NCBI GenBank assembly: GCA_966210515.1
Contig: CBIHLM010000144.1
Coordinates: 1-5,026, forward strand
Direction of reading: 5' to 3'
From: Paradesertivirga sp966210515
Lineage (GTDB): Bacteria > Bacteroidota > Bacteroidia > Sphingobacteriales > Sphingobacteriaceae
DNA length: 5,026 nt
Position numbers and translations under genes: made by a program. Each line of letters starts with the position of its first letter. Position 1 is the first letter of the stretch. Below, in pieces: positions 1 to 5,026 of the stretch. The notes beneath the pieces were generated by a model. It was given only the letters and a program-made list of their open reading frames with translations. It did not search any database and had not been told where the DNA came from.

Positions 1-50
1 TTATTATAATTAATAAACGTCTTCGTAAAAGTTTATTGAATGAACCAGTT

Positions 51-70
51 TCTTTGGTCTGCTCTGGTCT
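51..70 (-). promoter_or_regulatory. Candidate operator 1 upstream of the GntR gene
   Basis: Read on the minus strand the site is AGACCAGAGCAGACCAAAGA. It carries two RACCARA-like half-sites in direct orientation, one helical turn (10 bp) apart. The same arrangement occurs at 1586-1605 upstream of the oxidoreductase gene, and 14 of 20 positions agree. It lies just upstream of the probable -33/-7 promoter of the regulator gene, a position that suits activation or autoregulation. The binding protein is inferred to be the adjacent GntR regulator. GntR proteins more often bind inverted repeats, so another regulator is possible. Confidence 0.5.
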
Positions 71-71
71 C

Positions 72-102
72 TTGATATATTCATAGATTCAAGTTAGATT
101 TG
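72..102 (+). promoter_or_regulatory. Bacteroidota-type promoter of the GntR gene
   Basis: TAGATTTG at 95-102 matches the Bacteroidota -7 consensus TAnnTTTG exactly. A TTG at 72-74 lies 20 bp upstream, suitable for the -33 element. Transcription would start roughly at 106-110. This placement makes the TTG at 100-102 part of the promoter and so argues against it as the start codon of the downstream gene. Confidence 0.5.
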
Positions 103-129
103 AGCACATTAAGAAAAGATATTATAGCT

Positions 130-1155
130 TTGAAGAATAAATTAAAAGTAGCAGAATCATCCACTGGTCATAATCACCGTATGAAATACATGCAGTTGGT
201 GGAATATGTGAACAACCAGATTGAAAACGATATTTTAGAAATCAACGACAGATTACCTTCACTGAATCAGCTCACTGCGCAATTAAGCATGAGTAAGGAG
301 ACAATACTAAAGGGACTAAATTATCTTTCTGAAAAAGGTATTATCGAGTCAGAGTATCGCAAAGGTTATTATGTAAAAAAGAAATCTCAATATAAGCCTT
401 ACCGGGTATGTATAATATTTGATAAAATGAATCTTTTACGTGATCAGATTTATCATTCTTTTTTAGAAACAATAAAGGAAAATGCAGATGTTGAAGTTTA
501 TTTTCATCACCATAATTTTAAAGTTTTTGAAAAACTAATTGAAGAAAATCTCGCAAATTATACACACTTCGTAATTGTTACCTTCTTTAAAGAAAATATA
601 ACAGATTTAGTAAATAAAATACCTGCACATAAACGGATTTTAATAGACCTTCAGGAGAAAGAACTTGCTGGCGATTATTCCAGTATTTACCAGGATCATC
701 GGTCTGATCTTATTGATTCTCTTACCTCGCTTATTCCTCACCTAAAAAAATATAAACGCCTAGTTTTAGTAGCTCCATTAGAGGCTTTTCATGCTAAAGA
801 TTTAATAGACGGATTTGAAACCTTTTGCAAACAGTATAAAAAGAATCATACAGTTCTTACATCAATTAATGCTAATGTTTCAAAAAAAGGCGATTTATAT
901 ATTACTTTTAGTCGATACGATCAGGACGACGTGGAAATTATAAAAATAGCGAGAAAAAATAGCTGGAAAATTGGAGAAGATATTGGGCTACTCTCTTATA
1001 ACGATACAGCAGTTAAGGAAGTGCTGGAAAATGGCATTACAGTTATTTCTACAGATTTCAATAAAATGGGTGAAGAGGCCGCCAAAGCCGTAATGGGAAA
1101 GGAGCCTATTATGATGCGAATTCCAGCGAAAGTGATTTTAAGAAAATCCTTATAA
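130..1155 (+). CDS. GntR-family transcriptional regulator with periplasmic-binding-protein-like effector domain
   Basis: Probable sugar-responsive DNA-binding regulator acting in the cytoplasm. Residue numbers here count from the TTG at 100. A winged helix-turn-helix spans about 28-95 with the GntR hallmarks RLPS (51-54), the recognition-helix region SKETILKGLNYL (65-76) and the wing RKGYYV (87-92). Residues about 100-351 form a LacI/periplasmic-binding-like effector domain: a first strand YRVCIIFDK, then DGFETFCKQY (237-246), GLLSYNDTAVKEVL (296-309), a TVISTDFNKMGEEAAKAV stretch (314-331), and a VILRKSL end typical of such regulators. The start is uncertain. TTG 100 overlaps the probable -7 box; TTG 130 (chosen) keeps a coding-like N-terminal stretch; ATG 181 gives a minimal protein starting MKYMQLVEYV. 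No Shine-Dalgarno site settles it. The likely targets are itself and the oxidoreductase gene downstream. The effector is unknown; the family assignment is firm. Confidence 0.88.
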   Translation: MKNKLKVAESSTGHNHRMKYMQLVEYVNNQIENDILEINDRLPSLNQLTAQLSMSKETILKGLNYLSEKGIIESEYRKGYYVKKKSQYKPYRVCIIFDKMNLLRDQIYHSFLETIKENADVEVYFHHHNFKVFEKLIEENLANYTHFVIVTFFKENITDLVNKIPAHKRILIDLQEKELAGDYSSIYQDHRSDLIDSLTSLIPHLKKYKRLVLVAPLEAFHAKDLIDGFETFCKQYKKNHTVLTSINANVSKKGDLYITFSRYDQDDVEIIKIARKNSWKIGEDIGLLSYNDTAVKEVLENGITVISTDFNKMGEEAAKAVMGKEPIMMRIPAKVILRKSL

Positions 1156-1571
1156 AATATCTAAGAAAATTAAAGATCATAGAATAGATTTATGTACTAA
1201 GTTCGTATCTAATCGATTTATTTCATCAACTTAAACATTCCCTCTTTGTCAATCCACCTCTATAATACAATTATCTATAACACCATAATTATCAGAATTG
1301 CTATAAGATAAATTTTATATAAAAGGCTTATGAAGCTTTGTGAATTAAAGAACCTCCTTTTAATTTCTCTCAAAAAATAGAAGTGAATCAAAACAATTGA
1401 CTGTTTTAATTTAATATCATTCAGGGGAAGTTGATCAGGAACTCATCCTCCTGAGAACAGATTTAATTTTCTAAAGTATCCTTTACCATGATTCTGATTG
1501 GGAAACTTCAAGGAGTTGATAAGATTTTTATAAAAAAATTCAAATAAACTTCAGATTGTTGATTATGTAAC
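1156..1571. other. AT-rich intergenic region, no gene recognised
   Basis: All three forward frames are broken by frequent stops, and no tRNA-like or rRNA-like structure was noticed. On the minus strand one frame from about 1551 to 1290 is open except for a single TGA, but it has no good start codon and no recognisable protein motif, so it is not called. There is no convincing terminator after the regulator gene. The region may contain an old, unrecognisable relic, since the window carries two other decayed genes. Confidence 0.5.
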
Positions 1572-1579
1572 TATATTTG
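1572..1579 (+). promoter_or_regulatory. -7 element of the oxidoreductase promoter
   Basis: TATATTTG is an exact match to the Bacteroidota -7 consensus TAnnTTTG. No TTG lies at the usual -33 distance; the nearest, at 1556-1558 and 1559-1561, are too close. The promoter may therefore be weak or depend on a regulator. Predicted transcription start is roughly 1584-1587, giving a leader of about 110 nt before the ATG at 1696. The candidate operator at 1586-1605 would sit on or just after the transcription start. Confidence 0.4.
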
Positions 1580-1585
1580 TTATGC

Positions 1586-1605
1586 AAACCAGACCAAACC
1601 AGATT
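1586..1605 (+). promoter_or_regulatory. Candidate operator 2 upstream of the oxidoreductase gene
   Basis: AAACCAGACCAAACCAGATT contains ACCAGA twice (1588-1593 and 1598-1603) in direct orientation at a 10-bp period. It matches operator 1 (51-70, opposite strand) at 14 of 20 positions. It lies directly downstream of the TATATTTG element, so a bound protein would be expected to block initiation, and an inducer of the adjacent GntR regulator would relieve it. The match is seen directly; the identity of the regulator and the direction of control are inferred. Confidence 0.55.
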
Positions 1606-1695
1606 ATTTTAAAAATAAGCAATGTAAATTATGTGGTTTCTCGGCGTATTCAAGATTATATGTCAAGAATCAGAGGTTAGTTAAAAATCAATACG

Positions 1696-4098
1696 ATGAT
1701 AAAGGAAGGACACGAAAAAAAAAGAGAGCTAAACAAGATATTGTTTGAAACAGAATTAGCAGTAGTAGGCGGGGGATTATCGGGAGTATGTGCTGCTATA
1801 ACTGCGGCCAGAAAGGGGGTCAAAGTAGTACTTATACAAGATCGACCTGTATTAGGTGGTAATTCATCTAGTGAAGTTCGCTTATGGATCTTGGGGGCAA
1901 CTTCGCATTTAGGCAACAATAATCGTTGGAGCAGAGAAGGTGGTGTAATAGACGAAATATTAGTTGAAAATACTTATAAAAATAAAGAGGGCAATCCTTT
2001 GATATTAGATGTTATTCTTTTGGACAAAGTTAAATCTGAAGCAAATATTACCTTATTACTAAATACAGCAGTTTACGAAGTTCAAAAATCCGAACAATCC
2101 CAAATTGAATGTGTTAAAGCTTTTTGCAGCCAGAATTCGACAGATTATACGATACATGCCCCTCTTTTTTGTGATTCTTCTGGTGATGGGATTGTAGGAT
2201 TTCTTGCAGGAGCCGCTTTTAGAATGGGGGCTGAGAGTATGGAGGAATTTGGTGAAAAGTTCGCCCCTACAAAGGCGTATGGTGAGCTATTAGGTCACAG
2301 CTTGTATTTTTACAGCAAGGATACCGGAAAGCCCGTTAAATTTACTGCTCCTTCCTTTGCAATAGATGTTTCGCAGAAGATTCCAAAATTCAGAAGTTTT
2401 AATAGCAAGGAATATGGGTGTAAATTATGGTGGTTAGAATATGGCGGTAGACTAGATACGGTTCATGATACAGAAGAGATAAAATGGGAATTGTGGAAAG
2501 TAGTTTACGGTGCTTGGGATTATATTAAAAACTCAGGAGATTTTCCCGATGCAGAAAACTTGACACTAGAATGGGTGGGCACTATACCGGGAAAAAGAGA
2601 GAGCCGTAGGTTTGAGGGTGATTATATGCTACGACAGCAAGACATTATTGAACAAAAAACCTTTGATGATGCAGTTGCGTTTGGAGGTTGGTCTATTGAC
2701 CTGCACCCGGCAGATGGAGTATTTAGTGAAAAACCGGGTTGTAACCAATGGCATGGAAAAGGGGTTTACCAAATTCCATTTCGTACACTTTATAGCTACA
2801 ACATCCAAAATCTTTTCTTGGCTGGCAGAATAATTAGTGCAAGCCATGTGGCATTTGCATCAACCAGGGTGATGGCAACTGCAGCGCATATAGGGCAAGC
2901 CGTGGGTATGGCGGCATACATTTCTAAAGTTAAAGGAGCAGAGATAAATAAATTAGTAGAAACTTTAGAAGCTCGGGAAATTTCAAATGTAGAAAATAAA
3001 TCGATCTATATTTATGAAACTAAAAACCCTAACTCGTATATCACATCTGATGTAAAAAACTATCTTAGCCCAAAAGAAATTTTGAAAACAGGTTATATAA
3101 AAGATTTGCAGTTTGAGCTGTTAAAAAGCGGTCAGCATATTCCTGGTTTTGAACTGGAGGACCCTGAGGATTTAGTACAAAATGCTTCTATCGTAGCATC
3201 CAGTGAATTAATATTAAACGATCTACATGCAGATTTTGACCGCATACTGGATTTATCCCTAGCGCAACTTCTACCATTAAAATCTGGGATAGTGCCTAGT
3301 ATACAAATAGAGACCATTGCATCGACAAGAACTAATCTTGAAATAGAACTGCGTATTAGCGAGAAAATTGGAAATTACACTCCAGATATTATTTTAGAGA
3401 AGTTAATATTAGATGTCCCTGCTGGAAAAAGCTTACAAACCATTTCTTTTACCGTTGCTCTACCTCGATCTGCATATGCATTCATTACGTTTCATAAAAA
3501 CCCTAAAATATCGTTGCCTCGTACCCATCGCAGAATAACAGGTGTTTTAACAGCATTTAATTCAGTAAATAAAGCGGTTTCAAATTATGGAAAGCAGGAA
3601 CCTACCGAAGATGTTGGCGTAGATTCGTTTGAATTTTGGTGTCCACAACGTAGACCAGAAGGTCATAATCTTGCATTTAAAATAGATCCTCCAATAAATC
3701 AATTTGGTGCAGAAAACGTTAAAAAAGGTATTTATAGGCCAACCACGCAGCCAAATGCATGGATAGCCGCATTAGAAGACCTAAATCCAAGCCTAATACT
3801 AAGCTGGCCCGAACCTACAGATATCAGTAAAATTGATCTCTTTTTTGATACAGATTATGATCATCCGATGGAAAGCGTTTTAATGGGGCATCCGGAAGAA
3901 GTTATGCCTTTTTGCATAAGAAATTATAAAATAAAGGATGACACAGGGAACGTTATTTTTGAAAAAACGGGAAATTATCAAACTTTAAATCAAATTAAAT
4001 TGGGGCAACCCTTAACCACGAGAAGTTTGACATTTTTATTCGAACATCCATCAGAGATAGTACCGGTGGCGTTGTTTTCCATTCGTTGTTATAAATAG
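1696..4098 (+). CDS. FAD-dependent oxidoreductase (FAD_oxidored, PF12831 type)
   Basis: An 800-residue flavoenzyme of unknown substrate. The dinucleotide-binding motif GGGLSG is at 25-30 after strand ELAVV, followed by the conserved DRPVLGGNSSSEVRLW stretch at 49-64. Further family landmarks are FCDSSGDGIVGFLAGAAF (158-175), WVGTIPGKRESRRFEGDYML (293-312), and the closing FAD-contact segment from NLFLAGRIISASH (372-384) to about 407. Residues about 480-800 are beta-rich. The last about 120, ending SIRCY, resemble a discoidin (F5/8 C-like) sandwich and may bind carbohydrate. The charged N-terminus has no signal peptide or twin-arginine motif, so it is probably cytosolic. The ATG at 1696 is the first start after an in-frame TAG at 1678-1680; no clear ribosome site precedes it. 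Family members in Bacteroidota often lie near polysaccharide-utilisation genes and are sometimes mislabelled xanthan lyase. An oxidative step in sugar catabolism is a reasonable inference. The gene appears intact. Confidence 0.9.
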   Translation: MIKEGHEKKRELNKILFETELAVVGGGLSGVCAAITAARKGVKVVLIQDRPVLGGNSSSEVRLWILGATSHLGNNNRWSREGGVIDEILVENTYKNKEGNPLILDVILLDKVKSEANITLLLNTAVYEVQKSEQSQIECVKAFCSQNSTDYTIHAPLFCDSSGDGIVGFLAGAAFRMGAESMEEFGEKFAPTKAYGELLGHSLYFYSKDTGKPVKFTAPSFAIDVSQKIPKFRSFNSKEYGCKLWWLEYGGRLDTVHDTEEIKWELWKVVYGAWDYIKNSGDFPDAENLTLEWVGTIPGKRESRRFEGDYMLRQQDIIEQKTFDDAVAFGGWSIDLHPADGVFSEKPGCNQWHGKGVYQIPFRTLYSYNIQNLFLAGRIISASHVAFASTRVMATAAHIGQAVGMAAYISKVKGAEINKLVETLEAREISNVENKSIYIYETKNPNSYITSDVKNYLSPKEILKTGYIKDLQFELLKSGQHIPGFELEDPEDLVQNASIVASSELILNDLHADFDRILDLSLAQLLPLKSGIVPSIQIETIASTRTNLEIELRISEKIGNYTPDIILEKLILDVPAGKSLQTISFTVALPRSAYAFITFHKNPKISLPRTHRRITGVLTAFNSVNKAVSNYGKQEPTEDVGVDSFEFWCPQRRPEGHNLAFKIDPPINQFGAENVKKGIYRPTTQPNAWIAALEDLNPSLILSWPEPTDISKIDLFFDTDYDHPMESVLMGHPEEVMPFCIRNYKIKDDTGNVIFEKTGNYQTLNQIKLGQPLTTRSLTFLFEHPSEIVPVALFSIRCYK

Positions 4099-4110
4099 GG
4101 AAATATTAAG

Positions 4111-4140
4111 AGCTATTATCGCTTTATATCTTTAATAGCT
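4111..4140 (+). terminator. Weak hairpin just after the oxidoreductase gene
   Basis: AGCTATTA (4111-4118) and TAATAGCT (4133-4140) form a perfect 8-bp inverted repeat with a 14-nt loop, beginning 13 nt after the stop codon. The stem is AT-rich and no T-run follows, so it is at best a poor intrinsic terminator. Its position is its main support. Confidence 0.25.
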
Positions 4141-4152
4141 TGTGTATAGGCA

Positions 4153-4208
4153 AATATTTTCATCTAAGAGTCGGATTTTCCAAAATAGCTTTTTTAGATG
4201 GAAATGTT
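4153..4208 (+). repeat. Long imperfect inverted repeat (18-bp stem) downstream of the oxidoreductase
   Basis: Positions 4153-4170 pair with 4191-4208. As RNA this gives 14 Watson-Crick and 4 G-U pairs across 18 consecutive positions, enclosing a 20-nt loop. The core arms are TTTTCATCTAA and TTAGATGGAAA. It could help end transcription from the oxidoreductase gene or protect the mRNA 3' end. No clean T-tract follows, so the terminator role is only inferred. Confidence 0.4.
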
Positions 4209-4250
4209 ATATTGAATTATATATCCATCAATCCCTTAAAACAAATCATT

Positions 4251-4544
4251 ATGATATTTGAAAATTTAGATATCAAAGAAGATATCCCCGTCATTAAGAA
4301 AATTCAGATTGTAAACTTTATTTGAAAAGAATAGAAAGATACAGATTTAAAACAAGTAGCAAACTTCCATCCATCACCCATTTTAGCAAAAAAAAGAATA
4401 TCTCAAGAGATAAGGTTGAAAAGCTTACTGTATAATTTAAGAAGAGGGTTATATTGTTGTGTTAAAGGAAAAGGTTGCTATTTGGCGAAGAGATCAAATA
4501 AATTCTCTCCCGGCAAAAAGCAGACACTAATACTATTTATGTAA
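4251..4544 (+). pseudogene. Decayed GntR-family regulator: DNA-binding domain only, two in-frame stops
   Basis: One frame read from ATG 4251 gives a recognisable GntR winged helix-turn-helix if TGA (4323-4325) and TAG (4332-4334) are read through. It starts MIFENLDIKEDIPVIKKI, followed by IVNFI, like the usual IxEDIPVYKQIVNFI opening. HPSPILAKKRISQE (codons 40-53) resembles the LPSxxxLAxxxxxSRET core, and VKGKGCYLAKR (71-81) is the wing. From SQE to LAK it aligns without gaps to residues 65-94 of the intact regulator, with 11 of 30 identical, and it is two residues shorter just before. The frame ends at TAA 4542-4544 after KKQTLILF, where the first strand of an effector domain would begin; that domain is missing. 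It is likely a remnant of a related, not identical, regulator. Confidence 0.72.
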
Positions 4545-4584
4545 GCATGATCCTCATCTAAAGATTATTCTACAACCTCAAACT

Positions 4585-5026
4585 TTAAAATTTTAACGGT
4601 ACTCCCTTTATTAATATCTTACCCAAGTAAAAAACAGATTGATTATATTTTTCTGGGTTTGCATTTATACCTGTTAAATTGGGTGATAAAATATCCGTCT
4701 TATCAATCACAGCGGAAGATATTTTTACTCTAATATTATGTATGCCAAGGCTTAGCTTATATTTGAAATATTGTCCTCGATATCCATTATTACAATAAGA
4801 ATTAAATCTATTTAGTAGTTAGTGAAGGGATGACTTCTATTTGATCTTTGACTATAAGAAATTCTATTTTACCAACTTCCGGACCACCCACATCAAAAAA
4901 GCCGAACATATCTCCTTTAAATTTGAAACTAAATTCATTAGTAGAAGTGCACTTACTATTGCTACCAAATAGGAAATAAAATTCTGGAACACAATTTAAT
5001 CTGTCCACACAGCACTGTTTTACAAG
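4585..5026 (-). pseudogene. Frameshifted 3' end of a gene resembling the C-terminal domain of SGNH/GDSL-type hydrolases (partial, runs off right edge)
   Basis: On the minus strand a frame open from the window edge encodes FSFKFKGDMFGFFDVGGPEV and then GKIEFLIV, and stops at TAG 4808-4810. One base over, the frame continues as NRFNSYCNNGYRGQYF, then LSLGIHNIRVKIS, NANPEKYNQSVFYLGKILIK, and ends at TAA 4585-4587. Together these reproduce a beta-sandwich pattern recalled from the C-termini of some Bacteroidota and Planctomycetota SGNH/GDSL hydrolases: a GP-x-x-G turn, RFxxYC, L-x-x-G-x-H, DK-x-x-IL and YLGKIL. The frame change must fall between the TAA and TAG codons around 4811-4818. Removing one A from the AAA at 4811-4813 would restore a single frame. 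The catalytic domain, if any, lies beyond position 5026. The break could be a sequencing error; the family call is from memory of the pattern. Confidence 0.6.

Noticed and set aside
2..87. Plus-strand frame open from the left edge to TAG at 85-87
   Set aside because: About 27 codons, no recognisable motif, and it runs through the candidate operator and the promoter -33 region; the end of an upstream gene cannot be supported.
1351..1358. Perfect Shine-Dalgarno-like AAAGGAGG on the minus strand
   Set aside because: No start codon follows at a workable distance, and Bacteroidota rarely rely on such sites.
1290..1551. Minus-strand frame open except for one TGA
   Set aside because: It has no start codon with a ribosome site and no recognisable motif. 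In AT-rich DNA a run of this length with one stop can occur by chance.
1563..1733. A plus-strand frame with CxxxC and CKLC spacing, resembling a transposase zinc ribbon
   Set aside because: It is only about 57 codons between stops, lacks a convincing start, overlaps the promoter and operator and the beginning of the flavoenzyme gene, and matches no family I can name.
1677..1919. Minus-strand 80-residue frame over the start of the flavoenzyme gene
   Set aside because: It is antisense to the strongly conserved FAD-binding region and shows no protein motif of its own.
4451..4529. Short frame encoding VLKEKVAIWRRDQINSLPAK-like peptide
   Set aside because: It lies in another frame of the GntR relic, whose own frame shows clear family motifs; it is only about 29 codons between stops.

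Overview
The window looks like low-GC Bacteroidota DNA, probably from the Sphingobacteriales or Flavobacteriales. Three things point there: two matches to the Bacteroidota -7 promoter element TAnnTTTG, genes without clear Shine-Dalgarno sites, and proteins of types common in glycan-utilisation regions of that phylum. No taxonomic marker is present, so the assignment is an inference.

Region by region: (1) Positions 1-129 hold a promoter and a candidate operator. (2) Positions 130-1155 (+) encode a GntR-type regulator with an N-terminal winged helix-turn-helix and a C-terminal periplasmic-binding-protein-like effector domain, the class that usually senses sugars. (3) Positions 1156-1695 are a long AT-rich gap without a recognisable gene. 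Near its downstream end are a second TAnnTTTG element and a second copy of the operator-like sequence. (4) Positions 1696-4098 (+) encode an 800-residue FAD-dependent oxidoreductase of the FAD_oxidored (PF12831) type, cytosolic by appearance, with a long beta-rich C-terminal part. (5) Positions 4099-4250 carry two inverted repeats. (6) Positions 4251-4544 (+) are the wreck of a second GntR-type regulator: a whole but mutated DNA-binding domain with two in-frame stops and no effector domain. (7) Positions 4585-5026 (-) are the 3' end of a frameshifted gene resembling the C-terminal domain of SGNH/GDSL-type hydrolases. It runs off the right edge.

The working model is a small carbohydrate-related locus. 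The intact GntR regulator probably controls itself and the oxidoreductase through the two matching 20-bp sites at 51-70 and 1586-1605 (14 of 20 positions identical). Downstream lie the decaying remains of a second regulator-plus-hydrolase unit. The substrate of the oxidoreductase and the effector of the regulator cannot be read from this sequence.
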